Below are positions 25,402-34,087 of a DNA stretch of 64,000 nt, piece by piece. Each line of letters begins with the position of its first letter. Position 1 is the stretch's first letter. The notes under the pieces were generated by a model, which worked only from the letters and a program-made list of their open reading frames with translations, was not told where the DNA came from and searched no databases. A program made the position numbers and the translations under genes. This stretch comes from Planctomycetes bacterium B3_Pla (lineage in GTDB: Bacteria; Planctomycetota; Phycisphaerae; Sedimentisphaerales; Anaerobacaceae): contig NJBM01000002.1 in assembly GCA_005223045.1 (NCBI GenBank), positions 1-64,000 on the forward strand. Direction: 5' to 3'.

Positions 25402-25456
25402 AGCTGCGCGCGGTGTGCGGCGTGAAATTATAGGCAGTTTTTGAAGGAGACGCGCC

Positions 25457-27511
25457 ATGTGTAAGAAACTAATGTACTTATTTGCTTTTGTTTTGGTTCT
25501 AAGCCTTGTTGGTCATGCCGGGGCCCAGGGCACCGGTTTACGAGGGGAGTATTTCCGTTGGTCCGGCTCTGCGCCTCCCGCTCGCGAGGAGGCCTTCCGC
25601 GATCTGGTGTTCAGCCGGATAGATCCGCAAATATACTGCTACTGGAATCCGGGATTCACGGCCAGTCATCCGGACGGTCTTACCCCGGACCTCGAAATCC
25701 ACCCGCCGCCGGGATTAGGAAGCGACAATTTCGCAATCAGATGGACCGGTGAGATTGAGGCGCAGCATACCGAAGCCTACACATTCATAACCGGCAGCGA
25801 TGACGGTATACGAGTGTGGCTCAATGGTGAGCTGATAATCGAAAACTGGACAACCCACAATCGTGCTGAGGACAGCAGCGATCCGATAGAACTCGTTGCG
25901 GGCCAGAGGTATCCGATAGTATGTGAGGGCTTTGAGGGCGGCGGCGAAGCAGAATGGCAACTCTACTGGCAGAGTGCCTCAACGCCGAGAGAGGTCGTTC
26001 CACAGGAGGTATTGTACCCGGTGATCAAAGCGCAGGACTTCCCGGCCAGCGATCCGATCCCGGCTGACGGCGCCGTACTCAGCCAGACCTGGGTGAGCTT
26101 AGAGTGGACCGCCGGACCGAAGGCAGTCTCGCACGATGTGTATTTCGGCGACAACCTCGACGAGGTGGAGGCCGGCGCCGGCGAGACGTTCCGAGGCAAC
26201 CAAAGCTCAACTAATTATGTCGTCGGTTTTCCGGGATTTCCGTTTCCGGACGGTCTTGTCTCGGGCACAACTTATTACTGGCGAATCGACGAGGTAAATG
26301 ATGCGGATCCGAATAGTCCTTGGACGGGCCACGTATGGAGTTTCACCGTTACTCCCAAAATCGCCTGGAACCCCGAGCCGTCCGACGGAGCCGAAGCTGT
26401 GGACCCGAATCAGAATCTTGGCTGGGAGCCCGGTTTCGGCGGGAAACTGCACTACGTGTATTTCGGCGACGACTACGATACCGTCGGCAATGCGGCCGGA
26501 GCACCGCCCACGGGATTGAACGCCTACAATCCAGGCACCCTCGAATCGGCGAAGATTTACTATTGGCGCGTGGATGAGTTCGAGGGTCCGGCCACGCACA
26601 AAGGCGAGGTCTGGAGCTTCACAACTGAAGGAGGCGTCGGCAGCCCAACGCCGCCTTATGGCGCCGTGGACGTCAAGCACACGCAGATTCTAAAGTGGGT
26701 CCCGGGCGACAATGCCGGCTCACACCAGGTTTACTTCGGCACGGACAAAGATGCCGTGCGCAACGCCGATACATCCTCGCCCGAGTACAAGGGCACAGGT
26801 GACCTTGGCGCTGAGAAGTTCGATCCCGGATTGCTTGAGTGGGACACCGCATACTTCTGGCGGATCGACGAGGCCAACAACCTCCATCCGGCCAGTCCAT
26901 GGAAGGGCAATGTATGGCCCTTCACGACGGCCAATTTCTTCGTCGTCGAAGACTTCGAGGACTACAACGATTACACGCCGGACGAGATATGGAATTCGTG
27001 GATTGACGGATTCGGAGTAGAGACAAACGGTTCGACGGCAGGCTATCCGGACCCGGATTTCACAGCCGGTGAGCATTACGTTGAGACTAACATCGTCCAC
27101 TCCGGCGCGCAGTCGATGCCATATTTCTACGACGTCGACCAGAAATACGCCGAGGCCACGAAGACGTTGGACTATCCGCGCAACTGGACGGAGCGAGATG
27201 TTGACACGCTCGGGATTTGGTTCAAGGGCGACTGGATTAACGTCGCAACGCGGATGTACGTTGCCGTAGCCAACAGCACCGGCACGCCTGCGGTCGTGTA
27301 CCACGATGATCCCGAGGTAACGCGGATGGATGTCTGGACCGAATGGAGGATCCCCCTGCAAGCGTTTGCAGACCAAGGCGTGGACCTGACGGATGTCAAC
27401 ACGATTGCTATAGGCTTCGGCGACAAGAACAATCTGCAAGCCAGCGGTTCAGGTACGATGTTCTTCGACGATATTCGTCTGTACCTGCCTGAGCCGGCGC
27501 CGCAGCAGTGA
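25457..27511 (+). CDS. Secreted PA14-domain surface protein with repeated fibronectin-like modules
   Basis: 684 residues. Signal peptide to about residue 23 (GHAGA). A PA14 domain (about 24-190) begins GTGLRGEYFRW and contains TFITGSDDGIRVWLNGELII and the closing AEWQLYWQS, the usual carbohydrate-binding architecture. Three fibronectin-like modules follow, with SHDVYFGDNLDEV, HYVYFGDDYDTV and HQVYFGTDKDAV strands each paired with a YYWR/YFWR-IDE strand, then a C-terminal sandwich (VVEDFEDYND to TMFFDDIRLY). The modules are about 60-70 percent alike to those of the LamG protein, so the two genes are paralogues with swapped N-terminal domains. GAAGGAG precedes the ATG. Confidence 0.87.
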   Translation: MCKKLMYLFAFVLVLSLVGHAGAQGTGLRGEYFRWSGSAPPAREEAFRDLVFSRIDPQIYCYWNPGFTASHPDGLTPDLEIHPPPGLGSDNFAIRWTGEIEAQHTEAYTFITGSDDGIRVWLNGELIIENWTTHNRAEDSSDPIELVAGQRYPIVCEGFEGGGEAEWQLYWQSASTPREVVPQEVLYPVIKAQDFPASDPIPADGAVLSQTWVSLEWTAGPKAVSHDVYFGDNLDEVEAGAGETFRGNQSSTNYVVGFPGFPFPDGLVSGTTYYWRIDEVNDADPNSPWTGHVWSFTVTPKIAWNPEPSDGAEAVDPNQNLGWEPGFGGKLHYVYFGDDYDTVGNAAGAPPTGLNAYNPGTLESAKIYYWRVDEFEGPATHKGEVWSFTTEGGVGSPTPPYGAVDVKHTQILKWVPGDNAGSHQVYFGTDKDAVRNADTSSPEYKGTGDLGAEKFDPGLLEWDTAYFWRIDEANNLHPASPWKGNVWPFTTANFFVVEDFEDYNDYTPDEIWNSWIDGFGVETNGSTAGYPDPDFTAGEHYVETNIVHSGAQSMPYFYDVDQKYAEATKTLDYPRNWTERDVDTLGIWFKGDWINVATRMYVAVANSTGTPAVVYHDDPEVTRMDVWTEWRIPLQAFADQGVDLTDVNTIAIGFGDKNNLQASGSGTMFFDDIRLYLPEPAPQQ

Positions 27512-27570
27512 GCCGATATTTGTGCGGCGATCAAGGTTGCATGTTTGATATGAAGGATCTTGCTCAATTT

Positions 27571-27607
27571 GGGGCTTATACCGGAACATCAGGTATAAGC
27601 CCCTTTG
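27571..27607 (+). terminator. Rho-independent terminator
   Basis: A perfect 12-base stem GGGGCTTATACC/GGTATAAGCCCC with an 8-base loop, then TTTGTCTTT, 60 bases after the PA14 gene. Confidence 0.85.
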
Positions 27608-27652
27608 TCTTTGGGCAATACAAAGTTGACAAAAGGGTCGAGCTTGCGGTGA

Positions 27653-27928
27653 TTAGCTCTTCTTTGCCTTGAGGTCGTTGAGTTGCCTGGCAAGACGTGA
27701 CTTCTTTCGGGATGCGGTCTTCTTGTGCATCGTGCTTGTCGAAGCGGTTTTGTCCAATTTCTTGGTGACGAGCCTCAACTGCTCTGTTACCGCCTCCACG
27801 TCACCGCTGTCCACGGCCGCTTCAAAATGCTTGATTTGCGTCTTCACCCGGCTCTTGCGCGCGCGGTTGGTCGTCCTGCTCTTGACGTTTTGCTTCGCTC
27901 TCTTCTTAGCCTGTAACGATTGTGCCAC
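27653..27928 (-). CDS. rpsT: 30S ribosomal protein S20
   Basis: 91 residues, very basic, the usual length. MAQSLQAKKRAKQNVKSR, then RARKSRVKTQIKHFEAAVD and the C-terminal MHKKTASRKKSRLARQLN are S20 landmarks. S20 binds 16S rRNA helices 9 and 44. The initiation codon is GTG, with AGGAG six bases before it; S20 genes often use weak starts for autoregulation. It is followed on the same strand by no gene and preceded by the divergent end of the PA14 terminator region. Confidence 0.95.
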   Translation of the reverse strand: MAQSLQAKKRAKQNVKSRTTNRARKSRVKTQIKHFEAAVDSGDVEAVTEQLRLVTKKLDKTASTSTMHKKTASRKKSRLARQLNDLKAKKS

Positions 27929-27969
27929 TGTAATCTCCTAACAAACTATCTTTGTGTTTTAACATTTAT

Positions 27970-29376
27970 TCACTGAGAGGCCGGCTTATCTCTTTCGCCT
28001 CTCAATCTGTCTACTCGTTCGCTGACGTCTTTGTACGCGAAGTCGAACTGGGCGATTCTGCGATAAACGTCCAATGCCTTGTCGGCATCACCCTGCTGCT
28101 CGTAAGCGCGACCCAGATTATACCGCAATTCTTTAGCGACCGCATTATCTTTTATTTCGTAAGAATTTATTGCCTTGTTGTACACGTCAATTGCATCGTC
28201 AAGCCAGCCCTTCATGGCAAAGCACAAGCCTACCTTGTTCATTGCCGCAATCTTTCGCCGAGGGTCTCTCTGGGCCTCCTGCAACAGCGGTATGGCCTCG
28301 TTGTACTGTTCGCTGTCCACCAGACGAAGAGCATACTCGAATTTGACTCTCAGTTCGGTTGGGTAGTTCTGCACACAAAGCCGGTAATGTTCCAGTTCCA
28401 AAGTTTGCAATTGTTCCAAGAGTTGTTCGAGCAGAGCCCTGGCCTGCTCATCATCGGGATCTGCCTCAAGAGCGGCTTTTGCCTCTTTTATCTTTCTCCT
28501 GAGCTGCTTGATCCTGAGTTCGCCCGCCCGCCGCGCAAAACTGTAATCTTTGCTCGTCTCGTACGTGTTCTCCAGCAGCGAGATGGCGTCATTCTCGGCC
28601 TTTTCCTCTTCGAGGTCGGACAGAGCGTCGGCCAATTCGAATATGTTTGCCGGCAGGGTCGGATCCTCAGCTATTTTCCTTCTCGCATCTTCGACCGCAT
28701 TTGCGCGGTAATCTTCGGTCTTGACCACCCCGGCCTGGGCTTGCAGTTTCTCCTGGGTCTCGCGGTCCTTGATGGATTGTCTAAAATCGCCCTCCCCGTC
28801 ATACTTGCCCCTGACCATAGTCAACTCGGCAGTAAGGTTCGTGAACTCATCGGCCAGCTCTTTGTCGCTTGGCTTGAGCCTGGAAGCTCGATGCAGGGCG
28901 GCAATGGCCTTGTCAAATTGGCCGAGGCTCGTATAGGCCTCCTTCAACAGCAGGTACGTCTCTGCGGAGGGCTTTGCGGCCGCATTTGCGGTCTGGAAGA
29001 TCAGGTTCGCGATCCAACCCGCTGTCTTTTCATATCCGCCGGCCACGGCGGCTTTGAGCATCGCCTCGGCATACGGCAGATGGTTGGGATTCTTGGCGAA
29101 AAGGTATTCGGCATTGAGCATTTGATCGAGCGGCGTTTTGCCTCGCAGGTGCTTTACTTTTTCTACAACCGATGGTTTCTTGCCGTTCTTTCCCTGCCGG
29201 TGCAGGGCCAGCTCGCACAGCGGCAGATGACCTTCCATCAGCGCATCCGGGGCATAGCGCAGACCCTGCAGGTACATATCGATAGCGTAGTCGAAATTGT
29301 TCGTCTCGGCGACTTTTCCGGCTTTCTCAAAAAAAGCCCTGGCCTTCGCCGACGCCTGGCTATCTTCTTGCGGCAT
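27970..29376 (-). CDS. TPR-repeat protein
   Basis: 468 residues, no signal peptide, so cytoplasmic. Tetratricopeptide-like pairs are visible at the N-terminus (ARAFFEKAGKVAETNNFDYAIDMYLQGL), at about 150-180 (LLKEAYTSLGQFDKAIAALHRA) and at the C-terminus (NKVGLCFAMKGWLDDAIDVYNKAI and YNLGRAYEQQGDADKALDVYRR). The centre is a charged helical segment with a coiled-coil stretch (AKAALEADPDDEQARALLEQLLEQL). Proteins of this arrangement are common in Planctomycetota, apparently as scaffolds; no partner is indicated. The gene ends 41 bases upstream of the rpsT start, so the two may share a transcript. Confidence 0.8.
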   Translation of the reverse strand: MPQEDSQASAKARAFFEKAGKVAETNNFDYAIDMYLQGLRYAPDALMEGHLPLCELALHRQGKNGKKPSVVEKVKHLRGKTPLDQMLNAEYLFAKNPNHLPYAEAMLKAAVAGGYEKTAGWIANLIFQTANAAAKPSAETYLLLKEAYTSLGQFDKAIAALHRASRLKPSDKELADEFTNLTAELTMVRGKYDGEGDFRQSIKDRETQEKLQAQAGVVKTEDYRANAVEDARRKIAEDPTLPANIFELADALSDLEEEKAENDAISLLENTYETSKDYSFARRAGELRIKQLRRKIKEAKAALEADPDDEQARALLEQLLEQLQTLELEHYRLCVQNYPTELRVKFEYALRLVDSEQYNEAIPLLQEAQRDPRRKIAAMNKVGLCFAMKGWLDDAIDVYNKAINSYEIKDNAVAKELRYNLGRAYEQQGDADKALDVYRRIAQFDFAYKDVSERVDRLRGERDKPASQ

Positions 29377-29565
29377 ACGTTCTTATCCGGTCGGTGTTTC
29401 TATATAAGCTCAAATTGGCCTATGGTAGTCTTCGGCTAATTTTTGTCAACAATTAAATAGTTGCCTGAAAAGCACCGCTGTGCTATAAAGGCCGCGAACG
29501 TTTCATTCTGCGTTTGAAAAGCCTTGGATAACCTTCAAGCAAAGGCCGTTTACGGAGAAATTGAC

Positions 29566-30837
29566 ATGATAAATGCACTTGAGCAATATGACCCGCAGAT
29601 TTACGAGCTTGTGCGCCAGGAAGGAGCGCGCCAGAGCGGGGCAATTCGCCTCATCCCGTCTGAGAATTATGTCTCCAGGGCTGTGATGCTGGCCAGCGGA
29701 GGCTGCCTGACCAACAAATACGCCGAGGGCTATCCGGGCCGGCGATACTATGAAGGCCAGCAGGTGACCGACCTGATAGAGAAAATGGCGCGGGAGCGGG
29801 CCAAGAAACTGTTCAAAGCCGACCATGCGAACGTTCAGCCCTATTCCGGCTCGGTCGCGAACCTGGCCGCCTACGCAGCGTTGATAAATCCCGGCGATAC
29901 CATTATGGGAATGTCGCACGTTGACGGCGGACATCTTACCCACGGCGCCAACGTCTCATTCTCGAGCAAATTCTTCAAGTCCGTTCCGTACCCGGTCAAC
30001 CCCGACACAGGCAGAATTGACTATGACCAGGTCGAGAAGCTTGCCAAAGAGCACAGGCCGAAACTGATCATATCCGGTGCTACCGCGTATCCGAGAGAGA
30101 TCGACTTTGAAGCGTTCGGGCGTATCGCCAAAGAAGTCGGCGCATATCACATCAGCGACATAGCCCACATCGCGGGCCTTGTCGTAGCCGGCATACACCA
30201 GAGTCCGGTTCCACACGCCGACATAGTATCGAGCACTACTCACAAAACGCTGCGAGGCCCTCGCGGCGGAATCCTGCTGTGCAAAGCCGAGCACGCAAAG
30301 AGCGTGGACAGGGCGGTCTTCCCCGGCTTGCAGGGCGGCCCGCACATGCACACGATGACCGCCGTAGCCGTGGCGATGGCCGAGGCCGACACGCCGGAGT
30401 TCGCCGCCTACGCAAAGCAGATAATCAAAAACGCAAAAGCCTTAGCGGAAAAACTCCTCGAATACGGCTTCAATCTCACCTCCGGCGGAACCGACAACCA
30501 CTTGATCCTGATCGACCTGCGAAACAAGAACATCCCCGGCAAGAAACTCGCAAAAGCATTGGACAGGGCCCGGATCGTAACCAATTACAACAGCATACCA
30601 AACGATCCTGCCCCGCCGGCCAATCCGAGCGGCCTGCGTATCGGCACCCCTGCGATGACCACTCGCGGCATGAAAGAGGAGCAGGCCGGGCAAATTGCAG
30701 GTTTTATCAACACCGTCGCAGAGAACATCGACAATGAGTCGGCCATTCAGGAGGTCGGCAAAGAAGCCCTGCTGCTGTGCTCGCACTTCCCCGTCCCCGA
30801 CCATTTCATCATACCGGGCAAGAACAACACCGTGTAG
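29566..30837 (+). CDS. glyA: Serine hydroxymethyltransferase
   Basis: 423 residues from ATG 29566, preceded by GGAG; an in-frame TTG at 29524 is unlikely. The PLP enzyme interconverts serine and glycine with tetrahydrofolate. Landmarks: IRLIPSENYVSRAV, NKYAEGYPGRRYYEG, the PLP-binding GATAYPREIDF and DIAHIAGLV, and the Schiff-base Lys227 in STTHKTLRGPRGG. Length is normal. A 54-residue membrane protein follows 39 bases after the stop and may be co-transcribed. Confidence 0.97.
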   Translation: MINALEQYDPQIYELVRQEGARQSGAIRLIPSENYVSRAVMLASGGCLTNKYAEGYPGRRYYEGQQVTDLIEKMARERAKKLFKADHANVQPYSGSVANLAAYAALINPGDTIMGMSHVDGGHLTHGANVSFSSKFFKSVPYPVNPDTGRIDYDQVEKLAKEHRPKLIISGATAYPREIDFEAFGRIAKEVGAYHISDIAHIAGLVVAGIHQSPVPHADIVSSTTHKTLRGPRGGILLCKAEHAKSVDRAVFPGLQGGPHMHTMTAVAVAMAEADTPEFAAYAKQIIKNAKALAEKLLEYGFNLTSGGTDNHLILIDLRNKNIPGKKLAKALDRARIVTNYNSIPNDPAPPANPSGLRIGTPAMTTRGMKEEQAGQIAGFINTVAENIDNESAIQEVGKEALLLCSHFPVPDHFIIPGKNNTV

Positions 30838-30876
30838 CGCGGGACGCAAATCAAGAACCAGAGGACATCATAAGCC

Positions 30877-31041
30877 ATGATGAAAGAACTTGGAAAATTC
30901 GTGAAGTTCGGCACGCCGGGACTCTTATTTCTCGGTCCGGTTCTGCTCGCCGAAGGCCTCGATGCTAATCTGTTTGGCTTGATAGGTGGAGTCCTTCTCG
31001 GACTCGGCCTGGTCGGAATGTTCTACCATCTGAAGAAGTAG
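30877..31041 (+). CDS. 54-residue membrane protein
   Basis: ATG at 30877, with GAGGAC upstream, gives 54 residues: a short amphipathic start (MMKELGKFVKFG), a first hydrophobic stretch (PGLLFLGPVLLAEGL), then LFGLIGGVLLGLGLVGMFYHLKK. This looks like two short membrane segments, both rich in Gly and Leu, with a positive C-terminus. I know no family. It follows glyA closely on the same strand, which supports it being real rather than a chance frame. Confidence 0.6.
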   Translation: MMKELGKFVKFGTPGLLFLGPVLLAEGLDANLFGLIGGVLLGLGLVGMFYHLKK

Positions 31042-31080
31042 ATGTCTCAAAGATGATTGGTGCGAAACATCGCCCCCTGC

Positions 31081-32340
31081 CTATCGCACATTGTACGTAT
31101 AAAGGAACTCCCCGTGGCGGATGTACAGACGCCTGCCGCAGACAACCGGGTGGGCCCAGCTCTTGCCTTTGCCGCCTTCGGGAATCTCGAACGAACTGAC
31201 CAGCTCAAGGCCCGTCGGGGTCGGTCGGACAAGTCCCATCACGCGGTCTATGCTCAATGTGTACAGCAAGCCGTCGGCGTATGTAAGCGAACCTTTGCCC
31301 ACACCCTTGCTCATGGATTTGTTCCGCCCGGTCTGCCAGTCCAGACAAATCCACAGCTTACTGTTAGTGACCGTGCTCGTTCCATAGAGATTTCCGTCGA
31401 GCAGGATGACGCCGCCGTGGTGGTTGTCCATTTCCTTGGTGCGCCATAATTCCTGGAGCGAAGCTTTTCCATCCTCGACATTGATTCTCCACTTGACAGA
31501 GCCGGCCGCCAACGTGCTGATGAATACGCAGCCTTCGTGAAAGATGGGGGCCATGATGTTTTCGTCGGCGTATGATTCGTGCTCGATGTGCCAGAGCAAT
31601 TCGCCGCTGTCGGCATTTACCCCTATTATTGCTTTGGCGGTCAGCGTTATGATTATTCGCAGGCCCTGATGCTCGGCAAGGATCGGAGAGGAATAGCCCG
31701 CCAGCTCGTCCGTGCTCGGCGCCTTCCAGACGACCGATCCGGTATTCTTGTCCAGCGCGACCATGCAGGTTTCAGGCCCTCCGGGGCAAGAGATTACGTG
31801 ATCGCCGTCGATCAACAATGACTCGGCCAGCGCCCACTTGCTGTTTTTGCTTCCGACCTTCTTGAGAATGTTCGCCTCCCAGACTATCTCACCGGTTTTG
31901 GCTTTCAGGCAGACGATGTTGCCCAGCGGGCTTTGGTGATACACGCGGCCCTCGTCAATCGTCGGCGTGCTGCGTGTGCCGGGGTAATCTTTGGTCCAGG
32001 CAGCACCGTTGCCGGCGCGCCACAACACTTTGCCGTTCAAATCCAGCGCGGTGATGACCGTGTCCTTTTCGATGTTGCCGGCTGTGTAGATTCTCCCGGC
32101 CGCAATCGACAGGGAGGAGAAACCATGCCCCAGTCCGTTTGCAGTCCAAATGAGGGTCAGGCTCTCATCGGGCCATTTTTTCAAGAGGCCCGTTTCAACC
32201 GAAATGTTGTCGCGGTTAGGCCCGTGAAACTGGGGCCAGGAGAATTCCCGACCGACAGCGAATGCCGTAGTTGCTGCGACAAGGATGCCGATTAGTGTAA
32301 TGCCAATACCTTGCCTGGTTGCCGCCTGTGGCGTGAACAT
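31081..32340 (-). CDS. Exported PQQ-like beta-propeller protein
   Basis: 419 residues. N-terminal signal or anchor GIGITLIGILVAATTAFA (about residues 11-28), then FSWPQFHGPNRDNIS, a typical opening of planctomycete PQQ-propeller proteins. Blades show the W-docking pattern: LDLNGKVLWRAG, LKAKTGEIVWEA, LDKNTGSVVWKA, VNADSGELLWH. No complete quinoprotein dehydrogenase active site can be identified; many such proteins lack PQQ. AAAGGAG precedes the ATG. It follows the oxidoreductase gene 32408-33832 at 67 bases on the same strand, so they probably form an operon for extracytoplasmic sugar chemistry (inference). Confidence 0.82.
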   Translation of the reverse strand: MFTPQAATRQGIGITLIGILVAATTAFAVGREFSWPQFHGPNRDNISVETGLLKKWPDESLTLIWTANGLGHGFSSLSIAAGRIYTAGNIEKDTVITALDLNGKVLWRAGNGAAWTKDYPGTRSTPTIDEGRVYHQSPLGNIVCLKAKTGEIVWEANILKKVGSKNSKWALAESLLIDGDHVISCPGGPETCMVALDKNTGSVVWKAPSTDELAGYSSPILAEHQGLRIIITLTAKAIIGVNADSGELLWHIEHESYADENIMAPIFHEGCVFISTLAAGSVKWRINVEDGKASLQELWRTKEMDNHHGGVILLDGNLYGTSTVTNSKLWICLDWQTGRNKSMSKGVGKGSLTYADGLLYTLSIDRVMGLVRPTPTGLELVSSFEIPEGGKGKSWAHPVVCGRRLYIRHGEFLYTYNVR

Positions 32341-32407
32341 CTGAACTGCTCCTTTCCGGATGACTTTTCCGATTGACTCTGCGTTTGCCGGCCTCCCGCA
32401 ACTGCCG

Positions 32408-33832
32408 CTAAAGCGACCAGCCTTTGCGGTATTCCGGATCGATGAATTTGTTCGCTTCTTTGTGATTGGTCACGCGCATGGCCTTGGCGTCCCAAGCGAG
32501 CACTCGCTTTGTTCGCAGCGCCAGCGCGCCGAGCAGCGCCATCTCGGTCATCTCGCAGCCGAAGTCGATGGGGCAAACGGTAGTTCCGCCTGTCTTGCAC
32601 GCCTGCGTCCATTCGCGATAGTGTTCGTTGCACCTGTTCATTGTCTGGGCCGGCTGCTGGAAGTCGCGGAATTTCTTCTCGGGCAGCAGCAAACCGCCGG
32701 CGATACCACGGCTTTTGCCGAAGGGATTGCCGCCGGAATAACCCGATATCATCTTGCCCTGCTCTCCTACGAAAAGAAGCCCGCTGCTCGGCAACTGCAA
32801 GCTCGGGTCGAGTTCGAGCGGCCTGTGCGGCTTCATGCCGCCGTCGTACCAGTGGACGCTTAGCGGGGGCATCTCACCTCGGGCTGGAAATTCCCATGTG
32901 ACCACGTTCGCATGGCTCTGACATTCCGGCGTCGAGACGAACTGAAAGAAACCTTTGTGGCGGATCGAGCTTCGGGAATAGACCGTAGCCGGTGCGCCGA
33001 GCTGCAATTCCCTGAAGTATGCGTGGAGCGTGTGGCAGGCCATATCGCCGACGGTCCCGGAGCCGAAGTCCCACCAGGGACGCCAGTTGCAGGGATGATA
33101 GGCCGAGTGGTAGGGCCTGTACGGCGCCGGGCCGATCCAGCGGTCCCAGTCCATGCCGGGCGGCGGGGATTGCTCTTGCGTGGGTCTGACCAGCGAGCAC
33201 GGATACGCCGGGTGGTCACACCATATATGCAGCTCCCGGACCGGGCCGATAGCTCCGGATTGCAGCAACTCGGTCACGCTTCGTGCCGGGCTTGTGCCGG
33301 AGGACTGCACACTCGACTTGGTCACCAGGTGCTTAGCGCCGAGCACCGCCTGGCGCACCTTTCTTGCCTCTGCGATACTGTGCGTAATCGGCTTGGCGCA
33401 ATAGATGTGCTTGTTGAGCTTGATCGCCGCCATCAGGAGTATCGCGTGCGTGTGGTCGGGCGTGGCGATGATCAATACGTCGAAGTTGTCGGCTTCTTTG
33501 TCGAACATCTTTCTATAGTCGTGGTAGCGTCTGGCGCCGGGGAATCGCTTAAAGACCTTGCCCGAGAGGTTGTGGTCGAGGTCGCACAGGGCGACGATCT
33601 TCTCGGCCCGGCAGCTTTCGAGGTAGCCTTGGCCCATGCCGCCCACGCCGACCGCGGCAATCGCAAGCTTATCGCTTGGCGCTTGATTGCCGGGTCCCCC
33701 CAGTACATGTCGCGGGACGATGATCGGCACAGCAAGCCCGGCGGCGAGCAAACTGCGCCTCGATACGCCACGCCTTGTGAGTCGGCCGGAATTTGGAGAT
33801 TGATTAGAGTTGGACATTTTATTCGACGTCAT
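32408..33832 (-). CDS. Tat-exported Gfo/Idh/MocA family oxidoreductase
   Basis: 474 residues. A twin-arginine signal (RGVSRRSLLAAGLAVP) precedes a NAD(P)-binding fold: AAVGVGGMGQGYL, VALCDLD, and the hallmark ATPDHTHA...AKPITHS region with the catalytic-site Lys of EKP-type (here AKP). The C-terminal alpha/beta half carries IWCDHPAYP and WWDFGSGTVGDMACHTLH, typical of the planctomycete Tat-secreted subfamily, with CN-HYREWTQACK near the end. Substrate is unknown; relatives act on sugars and sugar acids. GGAGG lies before the first ATG, so the longest start is used. It probably heads an operon with the PQQ-propeller gene. Confidence 0.9.
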   Translation of the reverse strand: MTSNKMSNSNQSPNSGRLTRRGVSRRSLLAAGLAVPIIVPRHVLGGPGNQAPSDKLAIAAVGVGGMGQGYLESCRAEKIVALCDLDHNLSGKVFKRFPGARRYHDYRKMFDKEADNFDVLIIATPDHTHAILLMAAIKLNKHIYCAKPITHSIAEARKVRQAVLGAKHLVTKSSVQSSGTSPARSVTELLQSGAIGPVRELHIWCDHPAYPCSLVRPTQEQSPPPGMDWDRWIGPAPYRPYHSAYHPCNWRPWWDFGSGTVGDMACHTLHAYFRELQLGAPATVYSRSSIRHKGFFQFVSTPECQSHANVVTWEFPARGEMPPLSVHWYDGGMKPHRPLELDPSLQLPSSGLLFVGEQGKMISGYSGGNPFGKSRGIAGGLLLPEKKFRDFQQPAQTMNRCNEHYREWTQACKTGGTTVCPIDFGCEMTEMALLGALALRTKRVLAWDAKAMRVTNHKEANKFIDPEYRKGWSL

Positions 33833-33854
33833 TTCAAGTGCCTCCTTACTTATC

Positions 33855-33884
33855 TTGACACGATTTTCAATGAGAAAGTATAAC
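33855..33884 (+). promoter_or_regulatory. Strong sigma70 promoter not followed by an ORF
   Basis: TTGACA (33855-33860) is a perfect -35, then an 18-base spacer and TATAAC (33879-33884). It reads away from the oxidoreductase gene. Confidence 0.65.
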
Positions 33885-33890
33885 CGGCTT

Positions 33891-34067
33891 ATTGATCTCG
33901 GACAAGACTGATTTGCCCAAATATCTCGACTCTTCCTGCCAGGATTTGCCCCACCGTCCTAAACAAACTTGTTGGCCGCTGTGAAGAGTTGTCTCTGGCC
34001 GGCTATCAATCGGTACCGAGAAAGAGGGAGGGCAAACAGCTTTTTCCTCAAGCTGCTTGCCCTTTTT
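33891..34067 (+). ncRNA. Candidate structured small RNA (about 177 nt)
   Basis: The stretch lies between a strong promoter and a strong intrinsic terminator (stem GGGCAAACAGCTT/AAGCTGCTTGCCC at 34030-34062, then TTTTT) and contains no credible reading frame. The predicted 5' end, ATTGAT (33891-33896), pairs with ATCAAT (34005-34010); GACAA (33901-33905) pairs with TTGTC (33989-33993); CTCTTC (33930-33935) pairs with GAAGAG (33983-33988); AGGA/TCCT close an inner hairpin. The result is a long rod with a large 5'-side bulge. A 6S-like RNA is one possibility by shape and size only; I recognise no family signature. Confidence 0.4.
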
Positions 34068-34087
34068 CGTTTGAAAAACGTATGAAC

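Noticed and set aside
29380..29560. Glycine or other riboswitch before glyA
   Set aside because: I looked for paired glycine-aptamer-like or THF-type conserved blocks and found none in the short leader.
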